A stretch of 64,000 bases of DNA from Sympetrum striolatum (Eukaryota > Arthropoda > Insecta > Odonata > Libellulidae), in NCBI GenBank assembly GCA_947579665.1, contig OX388349.1, forward strand, positions 19,252,459 through 19,316,458, read 5' to 3'. Shown one piece after another: positions 34,466-45,699 of the stretch (its first letter is position 1; every line of letters starts with the position of its first letter). A program made the position numbers and the translations under genes. The notes beneath the pieces are model-generated. The model did not search any database and was not told the DNA's origin. It was given only the letters and a program-made list of their open reading frames with translations.

Positions 34466-34549
34466 ACGTCATTACTCATTACGTCATTACTCATTACGTC
34501 ATTACTCATTACGTCATTACTCATTACGTCATTACTCATTACGTCATTT
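34466..34549. repeat. 15 bp minisatellite, five perfect units plus a partial sixth
   Basis: The unit ACGTCATTACTCATT repeats perfectly from 34466 to 34540 and then breaks in the sixth unit. The 15 base unit keeps reading frame, giving a Met-Ser-Asn-Asp-Val repeat on the minus strand, which I regard as incidental. Each unit contains TGACGT (half of a CRE site) and TGAGTAA (AP-1-like) on the minus strand. Confidence 0.95.
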
Positions 34550-34559
34550 ACTCCTTATT

Positions 34560-37500
34560 GCGTATACCATCTTAAATAGCTGTTTAAAGAATTATTATAC
34601 TAATCCTACATGTATGCCTCATCTTACTTACCACATCCCACACGCTCTTAATTCCCCCTACAAATCTATTATTAGCTTCTGCATGGCTAATTATAATGCT
34701 CTAATTATTCTTCGGGCTGAATTCTTCATAGGCAACTCGTAATTATTTATAGTACAGTTTGCCGCCACTTTTTCGTAACATTTAAAAAAAATATTCTAAA
34801 TCCAAAATAGAAGTTATTTTTTATTAATTAAGTAATACTTCATTTGTACTTAACTCTCCATATGTATATTTATTACACCCTTTTATACTTATTTCAGCGT
34901 TTTAACGTTTTTATGTAACTGAAAAAATTGCGTTTCAAACTATTTCATTCATATAGTTTCCAACGTAAATGTACAAGATAAATTCCCAGCTCTTAGAAAT
35001 TTCATTGATTATCTGCTCTACAGTCATATATGCTTATATATATAAAAGATGTGCCAATGAACAAATGTCTTTTGTGCTTCTGGTATGGAATCTTTAAGCT
35101 CAATGTATTTCAGTTTTCAGACTCTTTGGACGAACTATCTGAATTACTATATTTCAATGACAGGCCTTGACGTAGTGATAGAGCATCTACAAAGACATAA
35201 GAGAGAATGTCTACTTCCTCCAAAGATAAGTAATCAAAATTGTGGTGATATTATGACTCTTTATTTATTTTTATTGATTTGACTTGGTATCGCAATTTTA
35301 AAGCTTCAATCATTACGAGATAAACTAAATTTTGACCGGAGAAGTGACATTAAAAACTGTGCAATGTGGTTTTGGTGATTAGAGTATATATGTTGAGTAC
35401 ATTTGTTGAAGGGGTACCTGGAGATGTACGTAAATTGGATCTTATTGCAGTGTTGCGATGTTTGAATACTGTCTGTGATGATAGTGATGATAATTTAGGA
35501 ATATTCGTTTGTGTGAAACGTCCGGTGTGAGGGATGGGTCGGATTTAAGTTTTAAATAGACAACGGTTGGAACTGCCACTGAAAGAAATTCTGCTTGTAG
35601 CATACATAATAAATAATTAAATAAATTTTGGCTTTCTAAAAAAGCTCACGGGTTTCCGATAAACAATAAATAGTATCAGAGGCTTACATTGCATTTACTC
35701 TGTAAAATCTTTTTTTTTATTTTAGCCCTGGATAATAAAATAAAAATTACTCGAGAAATCGAAAGCTAGAAAGGAAACAGCGAGTGTAATCGATATGAAG
35801 ACGCCCGCGAAAGTAACTTCCTCGTAGAGTGTGCCCCAATTTCGCGGGTCCTTATCGGTCTTCTTGAAGCGGAGTCACAAAGCGTGGGCCATCTGCGTCT
35901 TCTAACAGAGGATGAAATGGCTCCTGATTCATTGTTCTCAGGCACTGTGCGTGACCTCCTTCTACTAGATCTTTCCGCCCTTTCTCTGAGGAATTGCCTT
36001 CTTCTGTTTGCCATCCACTCCATCAACGGCTCGCTTTATTCGCTGACCTATGAATTTCGCCTATGCGAGAGATTTCTCCAATCTTCGCACCAAACCCTAT
36101 TCTTTGGGCCTATCCGAAAACTAAAAGTGATTGACGCGGAGAAAAATCCTATTAAAAACTCGTTGTTTTCTCATACGATTCGCAATAATAATAAATGAAA
36201 TGTAGAGATCGATTTCCTGGGGTTACATCCCCTTTAACGTGAAGTTTGTCTAACTAAATAGGTTATCATAAAGATTAATATTATTAATCATGTACTGTAT
36301 CTTATAACCTTATAACAATTTCTTATTATTATAATGATTACTATTATTGATGTGTGTATAGGGTAAGACGATGCATCTCCAAATTCTGAAAGAAATTGAA
36401 AATTTGGAAACCTTAATTCAAGTATATAATCAAGGTTCTTTAAATTAAATTAAATAAAACGAGAAATCCCTCATCATAATTTAATATATCACAAAGCAAA
36501 GGATATGAACATGTAAATTATTTCTTTCTCCAATAGTGTACATCACATGGAGTTAACATAAAATGGAAATTTTTCTACCTAGGTTTTACTCAGTCATTAA
36601 ATTTTCTTTCCTTTCCAAAATTGCGATTCTTAACTATTTCAATTTGGGAAATTTGATTTAAATGTTGCTTCATGATTTTATGCAAGTTAATGCTTTTTTA
36701 TGAAGCCGAACATCACGTGCAGGTTATTAAAGGGCAGCACTATTAAAAGTAATAAATAATAAATTAAGGTAGTTAAGATAGTAAAGTTGTTTTATGAAAA
36801 ATACTGAAGCTATTGAGTCAATGTTTAATGTTTCCAATTTGAGCATAGTATGACGGAGTACAGCAATAAATTTAAGAGTACATACATTAATGAATTTCCA
36901 CGATCCCTTCGAAATTACATCTGTGGAGAGGCATTATTGGAAAACAGGAAGGAAGCGAAGGGGAAGCAATTTAATGGAGATGAATTGCAGGAGGAAGTAT
37001 GAGCAGTTTGAAAAACCAGTGCAAATTGAGCCGATATTATTTAACTTGATAGGGTAATACGACCAGGTTTGGCATAAAGTTCTTCTAAGAGACAATTTAC
37101 CTTAAAAATATAACTCTAGTTTTAAATCACTATGAAGAAACAGGTCACATTTTTTATTTCATTTCTCATTCCGTGCTAATAACGGAGTCCCATATTTATG
37201 ACAAAATTGCTCTAGCATCCATCGAGGAAAAATTGCATTTTGAAATCTCAAATTCGCTTTGCTAATTTAGCCGAGTGAAAATGCTACCGCATGCGGAAAT
37301 TGTGCCTCCAAAAACTATATATTTATACCACTTGATATTTTAATACAAATATTCGTAACGATATCATAATAGGAGAGCAATTGAAAAGTAATATTGAATT
37401 GAATGTTTGTCATAACGTAGATGGGAATTAAAATAAACATGAAGAGAATGAACTTGACCTACATATAAGTGCAGCAATTTATAGATTTCCAGTCGTCCAA

Positions 37501-37630
37501 ATATATGAGAGATAACTCTTTTATGTAAGAATTCTAAAAACGCCATCAATGTTTACTTGATATTCCCGTGATTATTTGTGCATATTTTTTTTAATTTGCT
37601 TTTATTTTTTGTTTCTGTATTAGGTAATTC
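34560..37630. other. No supported gene; CpG-richer block at 35760-36200
   Basis: The block 35760-36200 holds opposed frames of 86 (minus) and 104 (plus) codons without motifs. A purine-rich stretch at 36920-37030 could be an eroded LINE segment but gives no convincing motif. Confidence 0.35.
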
Positions 37631-37639
37631 CACTGCTAC

Positions 37640-38020
37640 AAAGGCTATTTTAACTTTTCCTCCATCATTTCTTTCATGGCTCGTTATGTTGTGTGAATAT
37701 TTGTCATTCGTCTTTCGGTACAGGGAAGGGAAAAATATTTCATGTATCTCTTCTTGTCACGGTATTCTTTGTGGTTCTGATAAAATGAAAGCTGCTAGGT
37801 GATGCTGAATACAGTTCCAGAATAAGGATTCTCCTAATGAATTGCCATGAAAAGCTTTACTCAGTGTGCTTCATTACGTGGACATGTTCTTCTTACAGCA
37901 TTCTGACATGGCGAGGAAAGCAAGAGCTACTACACTCCTCATCTTGCCTAGTAAGCCTCATTCACCTCTACTAGCTCTTTGTAGCTAACATAATAGGGGG
38001 TTGAACCCCATGCATATTTG
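37640..38020 (+). repeat. Dispersed repeat family R, copy at 37.6-38.0 kb
   Basis: It shares with the 26.64 kb copy TTGTCATTCGTCTTTCGGTA with CAGGG (37704-37726), TCTTGTCACGG, GATAAAATGAAAGC, TTACGTGGACATGTTCTTC (37874), CAGCATTCTGAC, CTACACTCCTCATCTTGCC (about 37931), TAGTAAGCCTCATTCACC and TTTGTAGCTAACATAATAGG. The 74-codon frame at its start is not conserved in the other copies. Confidence 0.6.
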
Positions 38021-38029
38021 TATGCGTAT

Positions 38030-40540
38030 ACATTCTCATAATTTATGATTCGTATTAGTAAATTTTGAGTTCAAGTTTCCACTATAACAAGAAAAATTAG
38101 AAACTTTTTTGAGGAAATATTTGCTTTCATTCTATATTGTACATCCATGAGTATCATTCAATCATCACCTGTCTGCCCTAACGATGACGTATCTTTTCCG
38201 AAACCTGTGATGTATCTACTTCACCTCGTGAAAAATATTAATTAGCCTTATCTCATTACGCAGGTATCTGTATAACTTATCAACGAAATAAGAATTTCTG
38301 CTTTAGTTTTGGGAGCCATTTAATAAGTAAGTTTCTTTTAAGAATGTTCTATTTAATTTCAGCTATTTTTCGCCTGCTTGAGACTTCCAATATCGTAAAT
38401 GATAATTTTGAATAAAGGAGAATATTTTATTAAATCTCCATTTTATTTGCATTTACAACTTCAGGTGCTTTCATAATCGAATGACATAAATTTAGTGATC
38501 TTTAACCTTTAAAGGTTCAGTTTTCGATTCCTTAAAAATAAGCCAATCTAACTCGCGTATCTTATGAGAGATAATTTCAACAATGCCGGTAGTCATGGTA
38601 TCGCTTTCGAGTTTTTTGAAATGTCTGTTTATTTAATAAAAGATGTGCTGTGACTCCGAGTAGAAAATCTTTCTTTGTGAAAAGATTAAGGATTTGTTTG
38701 GAAATGCTTTTTTCATGGATTACGTCATGATTTTGTGAGTCGGAAAATAAAAATATAACTTTTCAAAGGAAATAATACCACCCTCTATAAAATCAATTTT
38801 CACGTATAATCATATGGAAAAATATATCACTCTTTTAGGTCTCACCCTCGTCTTTTTGATGAATAATAAGTACATTGGGTTCTACCACGTGACCAAATTA
38901 TATGTACTATGTAAGTATGACTTGCGGAGTTTGAAATCTGTGAAAATCATGACTTTCAATCCAGGCAAACATCGACACACAGGTGCATGCAAAAATTGTA
39001 CGCAAAAAAGTTTTGCTTTAAATATCAAAGAGCACACATCAAACCTAGTTCTCCAAAGTTTTCTGTGTTTCTGTCTTGATGCAGCTCTCTTTGTTAGTTC
39101 TTGATTAATGTAGCAAGGGAGCAAGTTTTAACCTACTTTACATATCCAACCCACTTTGATAGGCATACATTTTCGCCGTGAAATATAAAATTTAGACGTG
39201 CTTACAGAGCATGCTTTGAGATAGTTATTCATGTGATAGTTACCTGAATTTTGCACACTGTGAATATCCTTCTCCTGAGCTTTAAAATGATAATGTAATT
39301 TAGTGAAGACAAGTATGGAGTTCCAATTTGTCTCAGCCTTAAGAGAATCTGGAAGATTCGTGATCCACGTGCATGTTTGATTCACTATTCATATTTCCTG
39401 CATTAAATTTCATGTTTTTCTGTAATACTTTCGATACGAGGATTTGCTGCATAAATATATGTGGAAAACTTCATAATATTTATGTCTAACTATTTGCTAG
39501 GGCGCGTCTTCTCTCAAAGCAACAAATACGGGCGTGAATAAACAAACCAAATACACAATCAAACAATGGGTTGCCAAGGGCTCACCTAACAATAAGTATA
39601 ACTGTCTAGTTCAATCAAAAACACTAAAAATACAAACAAAATGTATCAAGCGAAATTTCTTCCATACCACTGAAAACACTTTTCCATTTCACATTTAGCA
39701 ACGTAATGGTTATTTGTGAATTATTTTTTACGGTGTAACCTTGGGACTAAACTTCTCGCTCCCAAAATTGTGTTTCCATACTCGGACCTCTCTTACTACT
39801 GAATACGTTATTTTCAAAATGCTATATACACGCCAATCTTTGAAATTCAGGTAATTTTCTCAATTGGAAATCCGACGGAAAAATTTTCTTTCTATTAATA
39901 TATTACTATTTTGTTAATAAAAATAAAAAGTAGAGACGATTGAGAATAATCTTCCTGTAATTGGGTGGGTGTTGCTGTATGGAAAGCAGTTGCAAATTGA
40001 GAAGGGAGGAGAAGGAAAAAGCGGAGCTGGGTGAAATGAAGATGATGAGATTTCTGGAAATGAAAGAAAACAAGCAAAGCACTGAATGGAACGGACCAAA
40101 GCGGAATGAGATGTGATCACGATACGATGTAATGGAGGTCTTTACGGCGTATTTAAGGAACCGTACTTACATTTGAATAACATAGCTCTTGATTTTGATC
40201 AATGTAATTATTTTTGCTTCCCCAAAAAGGGAGTTGAATACATGAAAGGAGATAGGCCATGAATTTTGATTCAACGGGTCGATGACGTTTTTTTGAAGAT
40301 GGTATCAGTTTTAGGTTTGAGGAGGATATTACATTCCACAGATAGGCCTTAACTAAATACGGAGGTAAAAGTTGGATAGATTTCGCTTTAAGTTTTTGAA
40401 GACAAGTTTTTTGAATGGTTGAATTGAGGTTAATTTTGCTTAATATAATTTCTTAGGTTATAAACATCGTATTATATCAAAATGATTTTAGGTTGTTTTT
40501 GTACTTCGATTTGATTAGTAATGGAAAGTAGCTAACTTTC
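38030..40540. other. No supported gene; possible LINE relic at 39960-40090
   Basis: Frames of 68 to 96 codons lack motifs. At about 40024-40080 the plus strand reads Glu-Leu-Gly-Glu-Met-Lys-Met-Met-Arg-Phe-Leu. This recalls the (V/L)-A-E-M-R-M-L-R-W segment of LINE ORF2 proteins, but the similarity is too short to call. Confidence 0.3.
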
Positions 40541-40544
40541 AACC

Positions 40545-40612
40545 CCCGGATAGGCTTATGGGTAAGACCTCAGAGTAAGTGGTCTCAGGTTCGAATTAAG
40601 GGGAGGGTAATT
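40545..40612 (+). repeat. tRNA-like SINE head (family S3)
   Basis: An A-box-like TAGGCTTATGGG (40551-40562) and a B-box GGTTCGAATTA (40588-40598) lie at tRNA-like spacing, with a GACC...GGTC stem between them. The acceptor ends do not pair and the anticodon loop is too long, so it is not a functional tRNA. No second copy was recognised in the window. Confidence 0.45.
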
Positions 40613-40984
40613 AAGTGTAGTGTAAGCATTGGAAGGCCAGTATCAGATCATTTAGGACTAGAAAAGGAATATATTGCCTTAAAACTCTATAAGCTGACCA
40701 GCATAATCCACTTCTAATGTTGTTTGTCTGGACCATCTATGAGTTTTCTTTGCATAGTTTAATCAATAATTGCTTAATGAAAATAAAACAAAAGAAACCT
40801 AAAGGGTCTCCTACTTAGAAGTTTTTTTTCTTACACGAACGAATTTCCGTATTTCGTAGCAAAATCATATCAAAGGATAAAAGGAAATGAGAAAATCGAG
40901 CGTAACGTTTTCACTTCTTCAATTATATGTGTTTTCCACGGGTAATACATTAGTTTACCCGTTTAATGCAATAATTGTAGCACA

Positions 40985-41075
40985 AAATATGATGGTGAGG
41001 GCTTAATTAATTTGTGATACCTCACTCTTCATCTTTCCTAGTAAGCCTAATTACTAAGCAAAGTTGAGGTTTTGA
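40985..41075 (+). repeat. Dispersed repeat family R, short copy
   Basis: GATACCTCACTCTTCATCTT, TCCTAGTAAGCCTAATTAC and a following GGTTGTAGCC segment match the central R landmarks. The upstream half is not recognisable. Confidence 0.4.
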
Positions 41076-41079
41076 GGTT

Positions 41080-42880
41080 GTAGCCTACCTTTGTGTTAAA
41101 TAATTTACATACATTATACATATATTTGGGATTTAACTCCAGAATTATATTCTTAATTCACAACTACACCTCCCGAAGGCTTAAGTTTCAACGGAAAATT
41201 TAAAACAATTATCGTTAAATCAATGTAGACTGTGCCGAGTGAGCTCCGAAAATGTGATAAAGAAGTCCGACCCAATGAGATAAGTGGATATAAGGTGTGG
41301 ATTTAAAGTAAGTGGAGCACTTGACGTAATGATAAGCAGAGAAGAAGGAATGAAAGGGTGGAATTCATTGAAAATCGGTGGCAAAGACGAATGAGTGGGA
41401 TTTAAAAGAGGGAGGATATGTAAATAAGGATGATTAAGGACGATTTAAGGGAACGCAGGTGAGGACGCCCTCTCCAGGGAGTGAGGAATTCGAGGAAATG
41501 AGAAGGCACACCGACGGATGTAATTGGGTGTGATTTTTATCCAACGTCAAATCATCTTCTTGACGACTCTTCTTTTCATCATCAGGTTCCCTCTCTAACA
41601 CAGCTTCCCTTTTTAAGTTTCTAAACTCGAAGAGAGGCGTTCCGGAAAAAGCCGGATTAATTAGATACTTCATTTAGATCAACGGATTGTATACATTAGA
41701 GCAATATGTGAAATATGATGGATTACGGAAATTATAAGTGCTTCAAAAAGGAGGGATAAACCAAGAGAAATATTATTGAGTAGGAAAGATGAAATGCTGA
41801 AGGGATGTATTAATGTTTAAGACATAAGAGGGAATGTTTGTTGGGATGTCCTAGGCAAAATATAGGTACAGGGATTGAAAATAATTATTTTTTTATTCTT
41901 AAGTTTCACTATCGTTTTAATTTTCTTCATATATTGTTTAATTTTTGATCAATCGTTTTGTTATCGTTTTATTATGTAAATTAATTTTATTATTTTCTAT
42001 TGCTGATTCATTATTGAATTGTAATAGCGGTATTCTTTTTTAAATGGTTTCGATTATCGTCAATTATCGCCGGTAGTTAAATTTATTGTTGATGGAATAT
42101 GTTCTTAAATATCCAGTCAAAGAGAGTATAGAGAAAATTATATGTGGGTGCATTTATATATGTAAACAGTATGCGAGATAATTAAAAATATAAAATTTAC
42201 AGAAGGCAATAAACGGCGTAGGTAACCTACATAAACACTTTTGGAGGAATTATTCCATCTTAAGGTAAAGATTACGTACCAACGATGGCTTGAATACAAG
42301 TGGTATATGTTTGGAATCAGCTAAGGATATTCGAAAACTTTTAATCCGACATTATTTAATTCTTCTTCTAGTTACAATTACTGTTCCAACTTGTGATTGG
42401 TGCCCTAAAGACGCAAGTCTGTTTAGAGTACACAAATATACCTAATGGACAGGTCACACATATCTTAATCTCAATATTAAAGTTTTTCACCTTTAATACT
42501 CACAGTTTGAATTAAAAATACCTGATATATAGGAATATGCATCGATTTGATTAGCATAAACTAATTAATATAATTTTTTTTAAATATGTTAGTTTCAACT
42601 ACTTTCAGAAGGTTAATACAAATATCAATGAAAGATAAAACAGTCAGTTATAAATAATAATACTTGATCCTCTATTTACATCAATTCATATCGAGTGAAG
42701 TTTAATTAATTCGGTTTCAATCACTCGTCTATTAAGTAAAAACAAATAATTAATGTTTTCCATCAAGCCTCCCACGTGTAATTACTGCTTATTAGTCGAT
42801 ATGCATTTAATCTGGATTGACTAAAAAAGGTTTCATCGATAAAAATTTACTTTTAAATCAGTTATAAATGAAAAACGCTT
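41080..42880. other. No supported feature
   Basis: A purine-rich stretch (41260-41460) and short frames only. Nothing matches a family defined elsewhere in the window. Confidence 0.4.
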
Positions 42881-42884
42881 CTCA

Positions 42885-43290
42885 TTTCCCGGAATGCTAA
42901 GCTTAATTTACATTAACGCCACCCAAAGAAAGCAACGCCGGCCGAAAATCAATTACTTTTTGTTTTTAATTATTCCTGCCGCCGCTTAATTTCGGTCTGT
43001 AATTTAAATATCCGGTGGCATTTAATGCCAATCGAAATATCTAATTCTGGAAAATAATGCCGTTTTAATTAAACATCTCATTTTATTAAAAACGCCCGCG
43101 TGTTCCTTCCGCTGCACTGTTTGGGTTTCTATTCGATTTTAAATCGCCTTCCTCCATATAATGTGCACCTATTTGTTTGGGAAATTGGTTTCTGCAGTAA
43201 CTGATTGAATGCACCACCAGCTGAAACGGCTGGTGCAGCATGGATGTGATGTGGCAATTAATTCTCAATTAAAATTGTATCCTGACGACG
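42885..43290. promoter_or_regulatory. Candidate cis-regulatory island, dense in TAATT sites
   Basis: About 400 bases combine retained CpG (GCCGGCCG, GCCGCCGC, CGCCCGCG) with many homeodomain-type cores: TTAATTT, CAATTACT, TTAATTATT, TTTTAATTAAAC, GCATTTAATGC and CAATTAATTCTCAATT. There is a palindromic CACCAGC...GCTGGTG at 43215-43235. Such clustering is typical of developmental enhancers, and no ORF or repeat explains the block. Function is inference; comparison with a related genome would decide. Confidence 0.3.
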
Positions 43291-43294
43291 AAAT

Positions 43295-44875
43295 TTACAC
43301 TGCGCGAAAGGAAAACTAATCATGATAACAAAGGAAAAGTAGAATTTTTAGTACTATTTTTCAGTCTAATCTTCTGAGAATGGCTGGAAAGTAAACAATA
43401 GCTCGGTTTCCAGATAGGAAACTGTTGTCAAGGCTACGGCGCACGGTGGGCTAGAATAAAAAAAGTGGCCAAGAACAAGAATTTTGTTTTTTTACTAAGT
43501 GTGCGGACTTAGAAATTTTTCAAGGCGACTCTTGAATAAAATCTGCCTGCAACTATACCTGCCATTTTCTTTAGAGTATTTGAGTTTTACAGGGGTCAAA
43601 TTTGATCAACTTTTGCTAGAAAGGTCGATATTCAATTTTTTGCGAAATTCTCCAACTGTGTTGTAAGCTAATACCAAGCTCATGGGAGGAAATTCATCAG
43701 GGAAAAGTGTAACTATAATAACTATATTTAGTGTTTTGAATCTGTTCTTTATATGCGGCTTTTTCCTTTAATAATCAAAATTAATATTTGCATACATTTT
43801 CCAAGTATAAATACATTTCTGGCTCCAATTTAAAACCAAATCTTTACCTAGAACTAGGATTATAGAAAAAAATCGACATTTTGCATGCATTAACTTATGA
43901 TTTGATATGTTGAAGCTTCCTAATGAGAAATCTAAAATTAAATTCCGCTCTCAATATCGAAATATGAAAATTAAACCTTTTTTCTGACGCTTGGCGTTTC
44001 CCAATTTCACATCGATCTACAGAATGTATTCAAAGATACAACAGAAGTAAAATTGTATCTCATATTTTACCTTCTTAATTTAATTATCCTAAATTACTTC
44101 CTAATCTAAGAACAAAATAAGTTAGGTTATATGTAGTTTGTTAAAGATTCGATAGCAAAGAATATGTTTTTTTCTTTCTGAACCAAAAATATATATCTAT
44201 GTTCTATATCGTCAGTGTCTATATATTTTTAGATATGATCCTATGCTAATAACTAAAAAACTACAATAGATTGCTTTGTGTGGTCAAATATCACACTAAT
44301 TTTCAAAACATACCTTACGAGGTTGCCTTCTTTATGCATTCCAACGGTAGGTTACTCCAAGGATGGTCGTCAAGGAGAAAAAACCCACACTATATTTTTA
44401 GTTAGATTCTATTGAGACGGTAAAGATGTTGGAATTCGATTTCATTCTACAGGAAGGAATGATCTATACTTTTAATTATTATTTTTGTACGATCAATTTC
44501 AGTATTATGTTGTCATCTAAATATTTCAAGCAGAAAATATCCAACTCTCTGAAATGTATGTACGTTCATTTGATCAAATTTTTCACATTTTCGAGATAAA
44601 ACGTACCTTATATGGTATGAATAATAATTCTTTATAGAATTATCTACATTAATGGAACTTCACCGAGGATATGGGCTCCCCTAGGGATACGAGAGAAGTT
44701 TCTAGATTTTAATGAAAATTACCATCTTACCGCTTATCAGAAACAACGCAGCCATTAAAAACGTTGGTTTCTTACGATGTAAAATATATTATGTATTACA
44801 AACGTATCACTTTGTTTACGCATTAATTATAGTATCTCGCAGTGAATACTTTTTCTAAATGCAAATTGAAACATA
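43295..44875. other. No supported feature
   Basis: AT-rich sequence without frames above 60 codons. The segment 43430-43640 has a GCGCACGGTGGG start that looks repeat-like, but I found no second copy or inverted end. Confidence 0.35.
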
Positions 44876-44880
44876 TTTTT

Positions 44881-44945
44881 CATGGGGGTGCGAGAGTTTA
44901 ATATAAAATTCAAGGGGGTGCGATTAAAAAGAATTAAAACCACTG
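44881..44945 (-). mobile_element. hAT-like transposon terminus
   Basis: Read on the minus strand from 44945, the sequence starts CAGTGGTTTTAATTC, then TTTTTAATCGCACCCCC and a second CGCACCCCC block about 30 bases further in. CAGTGGTTnnCAAnCTTTTT followed by TCGCACCCCC is a familiar hAT terminal pattern. I did not find the opposite end, so it may be truncated or a large decayed element. Confidence 0.5.
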
Positions 44946-44949
44946 ATAT

Positions 44950-45270
44950 ACAAGAAGGTTTGTGCGTTGAGTCTTTCATAAATTCTTCTTAGTTTTCGTA
45001 CATTAATAAGAATTTAATTACCGAAAATTAAATAATGTGCTACGCGGAAAAAAAAAACTTCATGCACATTCATACGGAAAAATCAATAGCGTTAAATACT
45101 CTTTTTCCATCAAAAATGTTTGCTTTTTCGAGTCATAATATTAAATAATATTTGATGTTTGTAAGTAATGATTCAGCAGCCTTACTCAACCAACGATTCT
45201 TATATACCAGTTAACTTTCCACTTAATGTAATAGATTTGGTTGAAGGTTAAATTGAAGAAGACACTTTTC
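44950..45270. other. No supported feature
   Basis: AT-rich DNA. A GAAGA(A)GACACTTTTCAGTCTCAATCT segment near 45256 resembles one near 49038 (GAAGAAGAGACTTTTAGTCTCAATCT) and may mark another minor repeat. Confidence 0.35.
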
Positions 45271-45274
45271 AGTC

Positions 45275-45690
45275 TCAATCTCGCCTTAATAATGGCCTTA
45301 TAGATTACGATAATCCGGAATTTTGTCGATTTAAGCGTCGTAATTGCAGAGGAAGACGCATTTTGCCCCGTTTAAAGCGGAAGGAAGCAATATGAATCCG
45401 TGCTCTGATTGGCGCACCTGCTCACTTCCGGCGGAGCACTTCCGGACAATAAACAGATCCCGCCAAGGGATTGCGACGCATTAAATCCAATTTAACGTCC
45501 AAATCGAATCACAGCCGACGAATCAAATAACTCGGAAATAAGAACAGAGATTAAAATTGCTGATTGGCTTAGCGTTTTTCAGATCGCAAATTGGATGTTG
45601 GAATGATTGCAAGGTCGTTATTCAATCGAACATTGCGATTTCAGTGACTTCCTGGAAAAGCGTTTATTCTCCCATTAATGACAATAAATT
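45275..45690. promoter_or_regulatory. Candidate cis-regulatory island with ETS-type sites
   Basis: CpG-retaining block with no ORF. It contains CACTTCCGGCGG and CACTTCCGGAC (45423 and 45438), both matching the ETS core, plus a further GGCGCACCTG E-box, GATTGGC (twice) and several TAATT/TTTAA cores. No repeat family in the window explains it. The regulatory reading is inference only. Confidence 0.25.
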
Positions 45691-45699
45691 GTTATGTCG

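Noticed and set aside
34309..34539. Minus-strand frame with a Met-Ser-Asn-Asp-Val pentapeptide repeat
   Set aside because: The repeat is the 15 bp minisatellite read in frame. The rest of the frame has no support.
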